Assembly (NCBI RefSeq): GCF_014274685.1
Contig: NZ_CP060393.1
Span: forward strand, 1,795,501-1,859,500
Direction of reading: 5' to 3'
Length of the DNA: 64,000 nucleotides
Source of the DNA: Edaphobacter sp. 4G125
Lineage (GTDB): Bacteria > Acidobacteriota > Terriglobia > Terriglobales > Acidobacteriaceae
Shown: piece after piece, positions 44,665-53,750 of the stretch
How the letters are laid out: the number at the start of each line of letters is the position of its first letter
Position numbering within the stretch: the stretch's first letter is position 1
Translations under genes and position numbers: made by a program
Notes under the pieces: model-generated
What the model was told of the DNA's origin: nothing
Databases searched by the model: none
The model's input: only the letters and a program-made list of their open reading frames with translations

Positions 44665-45278
44665 TCTTCATCCGGGTGCCACTGATAAGCGCCCTCTTGA
44701 GGTAGACCAATGTGCGCAAGGACGCGATGGACGAAGTTGCGGGCCATCTCGGCGATGTCTTGCGGATGGTTGTAGAAGGTGGGGATGGTAGGGAAGATGG
44801 TTGCTCCTGCTTCGGCCGCAAACTGCATATTGCGAAGATGAATGCGGTTGAAGGGCGTCTCGCGCACACAGAGAATGAGCGGGCGCCGTTCTTTCAGGCA
44901 GACATCTGCAGCGCGATGGATAAGGTTTGACGCCAGACCGTTGGCGATCGAAGCAAGGGTTCCCATGGAGCAGGGAAGCACGATCATGGCACTGGTGGGG
45001 TAACTGCCACTGGCAATGCTGGCGCCGATATCGGATTCAGCGTGTTGGTGGAGCTTTGGGCAGGGGGTGCCGATGAGTTTTTCAGCAAGATTATTGCGTC
45101 CACTCAAGGAGAGTTCTTCGGCAAAGACGCGAAGGGAGCTTTCAGAGACAACGAAATGGATGTGGGAGACTCGATTGTCGTTGGCGAGGGCGCGGAGTAT
45201 CTCGGCGGCATAAATTGAGCCGCTGGCTCCTGTGACAGCGAGCGTGATGTTGTGCGTTGATGTATGGGATTCAGGCAC
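44661..45278 (-). CDS. ubiX: UbiX-type flavin prenyltransferase
   Basis: 205 residues. Prenylates FMN to make the cofactor of UbiD decarboxylases. FMN-binding motifs: 'AVTGASGSIYA' (about residues 14-24), 'VLPCSMGTLASIANGLASNLIHRAADVCLKE' (Ser/Thr phosphate cradle), and 'RETPFNRIHLRNMQFAAEAGA'. The usual partner ubiD is not in the window. The gene overlaps the hydrolase at the 3' ends by 4 nt. Confidence 0.93.
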   Translation of the reverse strand: MPESHTSTHNITLAVTGASGSIYAAEILRALANDNRVSHIHFVVSESSLRVFAEELSLSGRNNLAEKLIGTPCPKLHQHAESDIGASIASGSYPTSAMIVLPCSMGTLASIANGLASNLIHRAADVCLKERRPLILCVRETPFNRIHLRNMQFAAEAGATIFPTIPTFYNHPQDIAEMARNFVHRVLAHIGLPQEGAYQWHPDED

Positions 45279-45293
45279 AGAAATGATTATCGC

Positions 45294-45908
45294 TTATGCA
45301 GAGCGAAGAGCGTAAGCGACGAGGGTCTCGCCGTGGAGGTTGTGTGCGGCATTGTAAGCCGCGTTGCTGTCGGCTTCGAGTGAGGGAATTGTAGGGTCAA
45401 GCTCTGCAGCGGCGATCTCTTCAGTGGAGGCGTGAATGAAGCAGAGCTCGCAGGTTGCGAGGTTCCCTTCAGGAGTACGCATGGGTGGGCCAAAGGTGCG
45501 GCAGACGATAGGCCGGTGTTCGTAGAGGTCGCAAGTGCCAGTCGTGGGATCGAGCGCAGGGCAGGGTTCGGTGTCGCCGATACTGTTGTCGGATTCGTCG
45601 GTGAAGAGCATGGAGTCTTCGTAATCCTCGTAGAGGATACCGGTAGCATGATCGCCAGGGAAGAGTGGGGAGATGCGAGCGAGAGATTCGACAGTGCGAG
45701 TGCGAATTTGTGCTGCTCGTTGTGGATCCAGTTGTTCGAGTGCATCGAGGCCTTCGCGCAAGCGAGCAGCGTCCTGATGGGAGATAGGGAAGACCCCATG
45801 GCAGCATTGTGTGCAGCCAGGACGGCAGACGAGGTGCGGGCCGCTGCGTTGAGTGGAAGAGACGAGGGCAGCGTCGACGATCTGGACAAATTCAACCGAA
45901 AGATTCAT
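45294..45908 (-). CDS. YkgJ-family cysteine cluster protein
   Basis: 204 residues using the ATG at 45908, which has GGGGGAG just upstream; a 21-nt longer ATG at 45929 is possible. N-terminal Cys cluster 'CRPGCTQCCHG' (C-x3-C-x2-CC) and later Cys in 'EPCPALD', 'GTCDLYEHRPIVCRTFG' and 'LATCELC', the YkgJ/Fliz-like Zn or Fe-S signature. Function unknown across the family. Followed after 15 nt by ubiX, so the two may be cotranscribed with purB upstream. Confidence 0.88.
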   Translation of the reverse strand: MNLSVEFVQIVDAALVSSTQRSGPHLVCRPGCTQCCHGVFPISHQDAARLREGLDALEQLDPQRAAQIRTRTVESLARISPLFPGDHATGILYEDYEDSMLFTDESDNSIGDTEPCPALDPTTGTCDLYEHRPIVCRTFGPPMRTPEGNLATCELCFIHASTEEIAAAELDPTIPSLEADSNAAYNAAHNLHGETLVAYALRSA

Positions 45909-45951
45909 CGCTGCTCCCCCTGTAGTCATTCCTTACTGGGTAGACAAAGGG

Positions 45952-47259
45952 TTATGCGGGCGTTTTAAGCACGCGTTCGAAAATTGCATCCACATTGGCC
46001 AATTGACGGTTGTAGTCAAACGCGTGGGCCAGCTTTTCGGGGCTGAGTCGCGCTGTAATCTCGGGAACCTTGGCAATCTCATCGCGGAAGACGAGGTCAT
46101 TCTTCCAGGAGTTCATCGCATGGCCCTGGACGAGGCGGTAGGCGTCTTCGCGGCTCATGCCAGACTCTGCAAGGTCGAGCAGAAGTTGCCCAGAGAAGAC
46201 GAGTCCACCGGTGGATTCCAGATTCTTCAGCATACGGGCAGGATAGACGAGCAACTTCTCGATGAGGTTCGTTGTCTTTGCGAGGAGATAGTCCGCCAGA
46301 ATGGTGGAGTCGGGGAAGATGACCCGTTCGGCAGAGGAGTGCGAGATATCGCGTTCGTGCCAGAGAGCGACGTTTTCAAGCGCAGTCTGGGCGTTGGAGC
46401 GCATGACGCGGGCGAGTCCGGAGATCTGCTCACTGGTGATGGGGTTACGCTTGTGCGGCATAGCGCTGGAACCCTTCTGCTTCTCGGAGAAGAACTCTTC
46501 GGCCTCTCGAACTTCGGTGCGTTGCAGATGACGAATCTCGGTTGCGATCTTGTCGAGAGTGCTGGCCAACACGGCAAGTGTCGAGATGTAGGCGGCGTGG
46601 CGATCGCGCTGGAGCACCTGCGTGGCGATGTCGGCGGGCGTAAGGCCGAGCTCCGCGCAGATAGCTTCTTCATGCTTCGGCTTGAGATGCCCAAAGGTAC
46701 CTACGGCTCCAGAGAGTTTGCCGACGCGGAGATCTTCGGCGGCAGCATCGAAGCGCTTGAGATTACGCTGCATCTCGGAGTACCAGAGCAGCAACTTGAG
46801 CCCGAAGGTGGAAGGCTCGGCGTGGATTCCATGGGTACGGCCGATAATGGGAGTGTTCTTGAACTCGAGGGCGCGACGCTTGAGAACCTCGGAGAGAGCG
46901 ACGATTCCTTCACGAATAATGGCAGAGGCTTCGCGAATCTGAAGGGCCTGCGCGGTGTCGACGACATCGGTCGAGGTGAGGCCGTAGTGCAGCCAGCGAG
47001 AATGCTCCGGGTTCGCAATGTGCTCAGCGACCGTGGTGGTAAAAGCGATGACGTCGTGGCGGACCTCGGCCTCAATGGCGTTGATGCGGTCAACGGTGAA
47101 ATCTCCACGATCACGAATAGCATCGGCAGCTTCTTGCGGGACGAGGCCAAAGCGCGCAAGAGCTTGCGAGGCAGCTACTTCCACCTTGAGCCAGCAGCGG
47201 TATTTGTTTTCGTCAGACCAGATGCGACCGATGACAGGGCGTGTATAGCGGGGGATCAA
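45952..47259 (-). CDS. purB: Adenylosuccinate lyase
   Basis: 435 residues. Cleaves SAICAR and adenylosuccinate in purine synthesis. Signature loop GSSAMPHKRNP at residues 263-273, catalytic His143 in 'GRTHGIHAEP', and N-terminal 'RYTRPVIGRIWSDENKY'. The start is TTG (47257-47259) with GGAG upstream; alignment to the common N-terminus of PurB proteins supports it, so the first residue is read as Met. It is divergent from the MarR/ClC pair. Confidence 0.96.
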   Translation of the reverse strand: MIPRYTRPVIGRIWSDENKYRCWLKVEVAASQALARFGLVPQEAADAIRDRGDFTVDRINAIEAEVRHDVIAFTTTVAEHIANPEHSRWLHYGLTSTDVVDTAQALQIREASAIIREGIVALSEVLKRRALEFKNTPIIGRTHGIHAEPSTFGLKLLLWYSEMQRNLKRFDAAAEDLRVGKLSGAVGTFGHLKPKHEEAICAELGLTPADIATQVLQRDRHAAYISTLAVLASTLDKIATEIRHLQRTEVREAEEFFSEKQKGSSAMPHKRNPITSEQISGLARVMRSNAQTALENVALWHERDISHSSAERVIFPDSTILADYLLAKTTNLIEKLLVYPARMLKNLESTGGLVFSGQLLLDLAESGMSREDAYRLVQGHAMNSWKNDLVFRDEIAKVPEITARLSPEKLAHAFDYNRQLANVDAIFERVLKTPA

Positions 47260-47358
47260 GGTGCAGGCTCTCCAGAAGATAGAAATGTGGATATCCTCTC
47301 TATTTTACTTCGAGGAGCATTTGCGCCCTAAATGGGTGTCGATTCAGGTTGTCTGGTA

Positions 47359-47397
47359 TTTATGTCGTTATACGATATAATCGTGATGCGACATAAA
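47359..47397 (+). promoter_or_regulatory. Nested palindromes and -10 element upstream of the MarR gene
   Basis: Outer arms TTTATGTCG (47359-47367) and CGACATAAA (47389-47397) are exact reverse complements, 21 nt apart. Inside lies the perfect 13-bp ACGAT-ATA-ATCGT (47372-47384), which includes TATAAT (47376-47381) as a -10. The gene start is 11 nt past the outer arm. Likely MarR autoregulatory site. Confidence 0.7.
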
Positions 47398-47407
47398 CGG
47401 AACCAAG

Positions 47408-47869
47408 ATGACCCTGGCGAAAAAACAGCGAGCTACAGGACAGTCGGAGCGGCTAGGCGACCTGGCGGAGTTTCGATACCGTTTGCGGCGATTTCTGAGC
47501 TTCAGCGAGGTGGCCGCGGAAGAGGCGGATATTTCGGCGCAGCAGTATCAATTGATGCAGGCCGTTGCAATGGTGCCTGAAGGGCAGGGGTGTTCGATTT
47601 CGTATCTGGCAGAGCGAATGGTGTTGCGCCATAACAGCGCTGTGGAATTGGTCGATCGCGCGGAGCGATCGGGACTGGTAAGGAGAGTTGCGGATGAGAA
47701 CGATCACCGCCGCTCGCTGGTGGAGCTTACGGAGCGCGGAAGCAAGACCCTGGCAACACTGGTCGATGCCCATCTGCTGAAGATCGAGGCCGAAGGCCCG
47801 GAGATGGTTCGGGCATTGCAGCGGTTGATCGGCGGCCGCAATACGGCAAAGAAGAGTGGAGCACGATGA
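47408..47869 (+). CDS. MarR family transcriptional regulator
   Basis: 153 residues. MarR winged helix: 'EADISAQQYQLMQAVAMVPEGQ' leads to the recognition helix 'ISYLAERMVLRHNSAVELVDRAERSGLVRRV' split, and the wing 'ENDHRRSLVELTERGSKTL'. It overlaps the downstream ClC gene by 4 nt (ATGA). It probably represses the two-gene operon and responds to a small ligand or to redox state; no Cys is conserved. Confidence 0.94.
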   Translation: MTLAKKQRATGQSERLGDLAEFRYRLRRFLSFSEVAAEEADISAQQYQLMQAVAMVPEGQGCSISYLAERMVLRHNSAVELVDRAERSGLVRRVADENDHRRSLVELTERGSKTLATLVDAHLLKIEAEGPEMVRALQRLIGGRNTAKKSGAR

Positions 47870-49770
47870 GCGCTGCGATAAGCCGGCTTCGGGACTATTC
47901 GGTCGATGCCCGAGTGCTGTATGTGAGCGCCTTGGCTATGGTGCTGGGTGCTATAAGTGGGGTGCTTGCCTGGGTCTTGATTGAATTGATCAATCTGGCG
48001 ATCAACCTCTTCTACTATCACCGGTTTTCTTTTGTAGGAGTTGAACCGGCAAATCATCACCTTGGTTGGTGGGCGGTCTTCGTTCCAGTCCTTGGCGGAT
48101 TGATTGTGGGGCTCATTGCGCGGTATGGATCGCCGAAGGTGAGAGGGCATGGTATGCCGGAGGCGATCGAGGTTGTTGTCTTCAATGGGGGACGTGTACA
48201 GCCACGGGTTGCGATCTTGAAGCCAGTGGCGACTGCGATCTCGATTGGATCAGGTGGGCCGTTTGGAGCGGAAGGCCCAGTGATTATGACAGGCGGAGCA
48301 GTGGGGTCGCTGCTGGGGCAACTGCTTCCGATGTCAGATGCGGAGCGCACGGCGCTTATGGTTTCTGGTGCTGCTGCCGGAATGGCGGCTGCCTTTAACT
48401 GTCCGATGTCTGCCATTCTGCTTGCGGTTGAACTGCTCCTATTTGAATGGAGACCACGCAGCCTGGTTCCTGTTGCTATTGCTTGTGTGACGGCAGGAGC
48501 AATTCGCCACATGCTGTTAGGCGCAGAGCCGATCTTTCGCATGCCGCCGACGACCGTTGTGATGCACCATGCGGCGATGATCGGTGCGCTCCTGATGGGT
48601 GTACTGGCTGCTTTATTGGCTACAGGATTAAGTCGCGCAATTCATTTTTTTGAGACCAGCTTTGAACGATTGCCGATTCACTGGATGTGGTGGCCAGCAT
48701 TGGGCGGCATTGTGATTGGACTTGGCGGATTGATCTTTCCGCCAGCATTGGGTGTGGGATATGGCGTGATCCGGCAGTTGCTGAACGACCAGGTGACATG
48801 GCACCTGCTGGTGGGCATTCTGCTGGTGAAATCGACGATCTGGGTCGTCTCCCTTGGATCGGAAACGGCAGGCGGTATCTTTGCGCCACTGTTGATGATC
48901 GGCGGCGCAATGGGAGTCATTGTAGGGCATTGGCTGAACCCGATCTCGCAGGGAGCATGGGCTGCCATCGCCATGACCGCCGTTGTTTCCGCTGCTCTCG
49001 GAGCTCCGCTGACATCTGCAATGTTTGCGGTGGAACTAACACACAACGGCGGCTTGATGCTTCCGGTATTGCTGGCCTGCGTAACGTCGTATGCACTCAG
49101 CGTGTTGTTGCAGCCTCGTTCGATGTTGACGGAAGGACTGAGCCGCAAGGGGCTGCATCTCTCGCGCGAGTATGGGGTGGATCCATTAGAGACGGTGATG
49201 GTGCGCGAGGTGATGCATACGAGCGTCTTTGCTTTGCCTGCGAATGCGACGCGACAGGACGCCATGGATTGGTTGGAGAAGATGGACCAGCGCGGAAGCG
49301 AGGCATGGTCGCACTGGCAGAGAATCTTTCCCTTAGTCGGAGAGGACGGAAAGCTGGCTGCGATTCTGACGCGAGGCCAGATGATTACAGCGGCAAGTGG
49401 GGGAGAACCGACAGACCCACTGATTGCTGATGGTGTGACTTCTCCTGCAATAGTCGATCCGTGGGAGACGCTTCGAGTAGCCGCAGAGAAGATGGCTGAA
49501 TTGAATCTGAAGTCCTTTCCGGTGGTCGATCATGAGAGAACTCTGCTAGGGATTTTGAATATCGATGATCTTCTGATCGCTCGAAGTAAGGCTTCGCTAC
49601 GAGACAGGGAAAAGCATAGAGTCCTTCGCCTGCGCTGGCCCTTTCGGCGCAACCAGGAATCTCAATCTCCTATCGATCACCTGATTGATCGTGTATTCGA
49701 GAGCACGCAGCTTCAATCGTTCGATCCTGAGAACAAGGTAGTAGAGACGGAGAATCCACGGGAGAAATGA
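47866..49770 (+). CDS. ClC-type chloride channel/transporter with CBS domains
   Basis: 634 residues. Membrane domain residues 20-430 with the ClC signature GSGGPFGAEGP at 128-138 (usually GREGP or GKEGP; the charged residue is replaced by Ala). A cytoplasmic CBS pair follows (about 455-575, 'VMVREVMHTSVFALPANATRQDAMDWL' and 'GVTSPAIVDPWETLRVAAEKMAELNLKSFPVVD') plus a basic tail. Whether it is a Cl-/H+ antiporter or a channel cannot be read. It is coupled to a MarR regulator. Stop codon abuts that of the glutaredoxin gene. Confidence 0.92.
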   Translation: MSAAISRLRDYSVDARVLYVSALAMVLGAISGVLAWVLIELINLAINLFYYHRFSFVGVEPANHHLGWWAVFVPVLGGLIVGLIARYGSPKVRGHGMPEAIEVVVFNGGRVQPRVAILKPVATAISIGSGGPFGAEGPVIMTGGAVGSLLGQLLPMSDAERTALMVSGAAAGMAAAFNCPMSAILLAVELLLFEWRPRSLVPVAIACVTAGAIRHMLLGAEPIFRMPPTTVVMHHAAMIGALLMGVLAALLATGLSRAIHFFETSFERLPIHWMWWPALGGIVIGLGGLIFPPALGVGYGVIRQLLNDQVTWHLLVGILLVKSTIWVVSLGSETAGGIFAPLLMIGGAMGVIVGHWLNPISQGAWAAIAMTAVVSAALGAPLTSAMFAVELTHNGGLMLPVLLACVTSYALSVLLQPRSMLTEGLSRKGLHLSREYGVDPLETVMVREVMHTSVFALPANATRQDAMDWLEKMDQRGSEAWSHWQRIFPLVGEDGKLAAILTRGQMITAASGGEPTDPLIADGVTSPAIVDPWETLRVAAEKMAELNLKSFPVVDHERTLLGILNIDDLLIARSKASLRDREKHRVLRLRWPFRRNQESQSPIDHLIDRVFESTQLQSFDPENKVVETENPREK

Positions 49771-50028
49771 TCAGGAGTTTTTGACGCCGAAGAGTTCTTC
49801 CATCTCATCGTGAAGAAATCCATAGCCAGGTCGATACGGTTGAATCCACTTGCCATCGAGGACGAACTGGGGGATGGCCCTTTTCCCTACATTGGCTAAG
49901 ACAAGATCAGCCGCGCCAGGAGTGGCTTCGATATCGATCTCCTTGTAAGAGATGTTGTGAGTGTTCAAGAAGCGCTTCGCTTCGCGGCAGTCGCGGCACC
50001 ATGCCGCAGTGTAGACGATAAGCTCCAT
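49771..50028 (-). CDS. Glutaredoxin-like protein
   Basis: 85 residues. Thioredoxin fold with 'LIVYTAAWCRDCREAKRFLNTHNI' split and the active site C-R-D-C (residues 11-14), cis-Pro at 'AIPQFVLDG' and the C-terminal 'GYGFLHDEMEELF'. It belongs with mycoredoxin/NrdH-type glutaredoxins, which take electrons from mycothiol or thioredoxin reductase. It converges head to head at its 3' end with the ClC gene with no spacer. Confidence 0.9.
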   Translation of the reverse strand: MELIVYTAAWCRDCREAKRFLNTHNISYKEIDIEATPGAADLVLANVGKRAIPQFVLDGKWIQPYRPGYGFLHDEMEELFGVKNS

Positions 50029-50127
50029 CCTTTAATTTTAGCTGAGGACACTTCGCAGGCGAACCGCCGAGGCAATATCCAATCTCGCGTATAAAGGTAG
50101 CGAGAAACCTTACCAAAGGATACGTGG

Positions 50128-52218
50128 ATGAAGAGGATGAAATCGACAGCTTGCTCCCTGTTGGTGATGATATGTCTTTCTGCAGCAGGACAGCAGCATC
50201 GCGCACCGGCAACGCCGCTGGTGACAAATGATCCATTCTTTAGTTTGTGGTCGATGGGCGATAAGCTGACCGATGTTCCTGTAAAACACTGGACGGAAGT
50301 CGCGCAGCCGATTCTCGGCCTGATTCGAATTGATGGAAAGACATTCCGCTGGATGGGCACAACGCCGCATGGATATTTCGGCATGCCAGCGATTGAAGCG
50401 ATGGAGCAGCGATCCGTAGAGCTGACTCCTCTGCATACGCGCTATGTCTTTACGGCAAATGGATTGGAACTTGCCGTGACATTCTTCACGCCTCTCTTTC
50501 CGAAGGACCTGGATGTAATGTCGCGCCCTGTAACGTATCTGAGCTGGAGTGTTCGATCAGCTGATGGAAAGCAGCACCAGACGGACCTGATGCTGGACGT
50601 CAATCCGCTGATCGCAGTGGATCAACCCGGCCAACAGGTGACATGGTCGCGGAGCCACGCGAAGGGGTTGACGCTGTTGAACGTGGGATCTCGCGATCAA
50701 CAAACGTTGCATCAGTCCGGAGACCGGGTCCGTATCGATTGGGGATATTTCCATCTTGCAGTGCCTGATGCAGCCGCAGCGACGGTATCAATGGCAAATC
50801 GTGGCATTCCTTCATTTGTTTCTTCAGGGAATCTTCCGGAGACGGATGATTCTTCCATGCCGGTTCCTGCAGCCGGGCATCCACGCGCAGCGCATCTCTC
50901 TGCAAAGCTGCCATTGGGCATGGTTGGAACTGCGAAGGTAGAGCGCCATGTGGAACTGGCCTATACGGAGGGATATGCCATCGAGTATCTCGGCCGTCGA
51001 CTTCGCCCCTATTGGCAGCGCAATGGTATGACCGAAGCTGCGATGCTCGAATCTGCAGAAAAAGAATATCCGTCGCTTGAAGAGCGCGGCGTGAAGTTCG
51101 ATGAAGAAGTGATGAAGAACATGGAGAAGGCGGGAGGAGCAGAGTACCGATACCTGACTTCATTGCTCTTCCGTCAGACCATTGCGGCGCACAAGCTGGT
51201 GGCGGATATTGATGGGACGCCGTTGTTCTTCTCCAAAGAAAATGACAGCAACGGATGCATCGATACGGTCGATGTAACGTATCCTTCTTCCCCATTCTTT
51301 CTGCTCTTCAATCCAAAGCTGCTGGAGGCGCAGCTTGAACCCGTGATGCGTTATGCGTCGCTTCCGCGATGGAGGTTTCCGTTTGCACCCCACGATCTCG
51401 GAACGTATCCGCTGGCGAATGGTCAGGTGTATGGAGGCGGCGAGGAGAATGAAGCGGACCAGATGCCGGTGGAAGAGAGCGGCAACATGATTCTGATGGT
51501 GGCGGCGCTAGGCCGAGCAGAAGGGAACTGGGACTTCGCGAAGCGCTATATGCCGCAGCTTACGCAATGGGCAGAGTATCTCGAGAAAAAGGGAATGGAT
51601 CCCGAGAATCAGTTGAGCACGGATGATTTTGCCGGACATCTGGCACACAATACGAATCTTTCAATTAAGGCGATCGAAGCACTAGGAGCCTTTGTCGAGA
51701 TTGCTCGCGGAGTCGGCGACACAAATCTGGCGAACCGTTATGAGAAGATTGTGCGCACGCTTCCTGAGCAGTGGGAGAAGATGGCGTTCGATGGCGATCA
51801 TTACATGCTTGCCTTCGATCAGCCGGGCACGTGGAGTCAAAAGTACAACCTGGTATGGGATGATCTGCTGGGCCTTCACCTGTTTCCAAAGAAGGTTATG
51901 GAAACAGAATGGAAGTACTACAGCACACAGCTAAAGCCTTATGGGTTACCTCTGGACAATCGCAAGACGATTACGAAGTTGGATTGGCAGGTGTGGACGG
52001 CAAGCCTTGCGAGCAATTCAGCGCAGTACGACGATCTGATCCATCGACTGGTGGTATGGGCTGATAACACCACCTCGCGGGTTCCGACGACAGACTTCTA
52101 CGATACGGTGAGTGGAAAGCAGATAGGCTTTCAGGCGCGATCCGTGGTCGGCGGTGTCTTTATCAAGGCATTGATGCAGGAGCAGACGCTGCGTGGGAAA
52201 TCCCTGTCCTCTCATTAG
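50128..52218 (+). CDS. Secreted glutaminase A-like protein (DUF4965/DUF1793)
   Basis: 696 residues with a signal peptide (residues 1-22, CSLLVMICLSAAGQ). N-terminal DUF4964/DUF5127 blocks 'PLVTNDPFFSLWSMGDKLTDVPVKHWTEVAQPI' split, then a DUF4965 region ('EEYRYLTSLLFRQTIAAHKLVAD' context) and a C-terminal alpha-helical DUF1793-type (alpha/alpha)6-like barrel with 'YPLANGQVYGGGEENEADQMPVEESGNMI'. This is the GtaA/glutaminase A layout found in fungi and in Acidobacteriota and Bacteroidota; activity on glutamine is not established for the bacterial members. It converges with the GH109-type gene at a strong terminator. Confidence 0.85.
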   Translation: MKRMKSTACSLLVMICLSAAGQQHRAPATPLVTNDPFFSLWSMGDKLTDVPVKHWTEVAQPILGLIRIDGKTFRWMGTTPHGYFGMPAIEAMEQRSVELTPLHTRYVFTANGLELAVTFFTPLFPKDLDVMSRPVTYLSWSVRSADGKQHQTDLMLDVNPLIAVDQPGQQVTWSRSHAKGLTLLNVGSRDQQTLHQSGDRVRIDWGYFHLAVPDAAAATVSMANRGIPSFVSSGNLPETDDSSMPVPAAGHPRAAHLSAKLPLGMVGTAKVERHVELAYTEGYAIEYLGRRLRPYWQRNGMTEAAMLESAEKEYPSLEERGVKFDEEVMKNMEKAGGAEYRYLTSLLFRQTIAAHKLVADIDGTPLFFSKENDSNGCIDTVDVTYPSSPFFLLFNPKLLEAQLEPVMRYASLPRWRFPFAPHDLGTYPLANGQVYGGGEENEADQMPVEESGNMILMVAALGRAEGNWDFAKRYMPQLTQWAEYLEKKGMDPENQLSTDDFAGHLAHNTNLSIKAIEALGAFVEIARGVGDTNLANRYEKIVRTLPEQWEKMAFDGDHYMLAFDQPGTWSQKYNLVWDDLLGLHLFPKKVMETEWKYYSTQLKPYGLPLDNRKTITKLDWQVWTASLASNSAQYDDLIHRLVVWADNTTSRVPTTDFYDTVSGKQIGFQARSVVGGVFIKALMQEQTLRGKSLSSH

Positions 52219-52233
52219 AGGTGCAGGGTGCAG

Positions 52234-52266
52234 AAAAAGAGAGCGCCATCACGGCGCTCTCTTTTT
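52234..52266. terminator. Bidirectional intrinsic terminator
   Basis: Perfect 14-bp stem AAAAAGAGAGCGCC (52234-52247) / GGCGCTCTCTTTTT (52253-52266) with loop ATCAC; the A tract and T tract serve both converging genes. Confidence 0.95.
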
Positions 52267-52283
52267 TGATCACATTCCCACTT

Positions 52284-53630
52284 CTACGAAGCCGTTGTCT
52301 TGAGTGATCCAAGGGTGGTTTCAGCACGGCCCTTCCAGCGTCCACGAAGAAAATCAGGAACCTTCTGCGGTGCGCTTCCCTGGGCTACGGAGGCAATGCT
52401 CAACGGAACGACACTGGCCCACAGGGCGGCATCGTAGACATCCATGTCGGGTGGAACTCCTTCACGGAAGCAGCTAAGCAGGCTGTAAAGCATGAGGAAG
52501 TCCATGCCGCCGTGGCCTCCCAGTTTTTTCCCGATCTCCCCCATCTTCTCCCAGAGAGGGCTTTGATACTGCTTGAAGTCGTCGAGCGAGGTATATTTCT
52601 CTCCGCCTTCCTGGCCGTCGAAGTAGATGCGCGGGGGATAGTCTTCGAAGACCCCTTTGCTGCCGGCAATTGCATTGATCCGGCTGTAGGGAATGGGATT
52701 AGAGGTGTCGTGTTTGACCGTGATGGTGCGGCCCTTCGCCGTTTTGATCAACGAGATATTGAAGTCGCCTTCTTTGTAGACTTCTTTCCACTTGGGATCG
52801 CCGGCCGGAACATGCTCTTTACGATATGCACTGAATCCTGCTTCCGGAGAGCTCATGGAGACGAGATATTCGAAGTTGTCGCCGCGAGCGATGCCCATGT
52901 AATTCGCAACCGGGCCGAGACCATGGGTCGGATAGAGGTTTCCGTTCCGAAGCGTATGTTCTTTTCGACGCCACAATCCTTCGCCCTTGTTGGAGAAGAG
53001 CTCTTCGCGAAGATCGTGGAGATATGCTCCTTCTCCCCAGAGAAGCTCGCCGAAACGGCCATCCTGCACAAGTTTCAGGACGAGCGTTTCATTGTATCCG
53101 TAGCAGCAGTTTTCGAGCATGGTGCAGTGACGGCGCGTCTTTTCCGAGGTGTGCACGATCTGCCAGCATTCTTCGAGCGTGCGAACTCCGGGGACCTCGA
53201 ACCATACGTGTTTTCCGTGTTCCATCGCTGCAACGGCCATGCGCGCATGCCATATCCACGGCGTGGCAATCATCACGAGATCGAGATCGTTCCGTGCCAC
53301 CAGCTTTTCGAATGCGAAGTCGCCATCGGTATAAAGCTCAGGTGATTTGCCGCCGGCTTTTTCTACGAGCTGTTGAGCATTCTTTGCGTGATCTTCTGCG
53401 ATATCGCAGATCGCAAGCACTCTTCCGTCCGCGGCAAGGAGATTCTTGAGCAAAGATGTACCGCGGCCCCCTACACCGATGATGCCGATGCGCGGGTCCT
53501 TGCGTTCGTATGGAACGCCAACCATCGACTGCAAGGACCCTGCAACTTCGGCAGCTGCATTGCGTGTGGTGAGGACTTCAGCTGCTCCTGCAGCACTGAG
53601 GGCAATAAACTCTCTTCTGGAAAATCCCAT
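52284..53630 (-). CDS. GH109-type Gfo/Idh/MocA oxidoreductase-fold glycosidase
   Basis: 448 residues with a Tat signal (SRREFIALSAAGAAEVL, residues 4-20). Rossmann fold with 'IGIIGVGGRGTSLLKNLL' (about residues 48-65) for NAD. The blocks 'ATPWIWHARMAVAAMEHGKHVWFEVP', 'LENCCYGYNE', 'GEGAYLHDLREELFS' and 'NGNLYPTHGLGPVANYMGI' match the alpha-N-acetylgalactosaminidase family GH109, which uses NAD as a redox helper for glycoside cleavage. In a periplasmic role it could trim GalNAc from glycoproteins or polysaccharides, alongside the neighbouring glutaminase-like secreted protein. Substrate not proven. Two 20-nt-spaced direct repeats lie upstream. Confidence 0.85.
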   Translation of the reverse strand: MGFSRREFIALSAAGAAEVLTTRNAAAEVAGSLQSMVGVPYERKDPRIGIIGVGGRGTSLLKNLLAADGRVLAICDIAEDHAKNAQQLVEKAGGKSPELYTDGDFAFEKLVARNDLDLVMIATPWIWHARMAVAAMEHGKHVWFEVPGVRTLEECWQIVHTSEKTRRHCTMLENCCYGYNETLVLKLVQDGRFGELLWGEGAYLHDLREELFSNKGEGLWRRKEHTLRNGNLYPTHGLGPVANYMGIARGDNFEYLVSMSSPEAGFSAYRKEHVPAGDPKWKEVYKEGDFNISLIKTAKGRTITVKHDTSNPIPYSRINAIAGSKGVFEDYPPRIYFDGQEGGEKYTSLDDFKQYQSPLWEKMGEIGKKLGGHGGMDFLMLYSLLSCFREGVPPDMDVYDAALWASVVPLSIASVAQGSAPQKVPDFLRGRWKGRAETTLGSLKTTAS

Positions 53631-53750
53631 GCTTTCTCCTTGGCGTTAAACTCGATGCGTCTGCGAAGCGAATCTTATGGAGGAGTTTCAATGAATGTGG
53701 AGATATCGGGCAGATTGCATCGTTCTATTTCGCAATCTACGCATACCCTT

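Noticed and set aside
50128..52218. A polysaccharide lyase identity for the glutaminase-like protein.
   Set aside because: The (alpha/alpha)6-like C-terminal part is general; the N-terminal DUF4964/5127 blocks point to the glutaminase A family.
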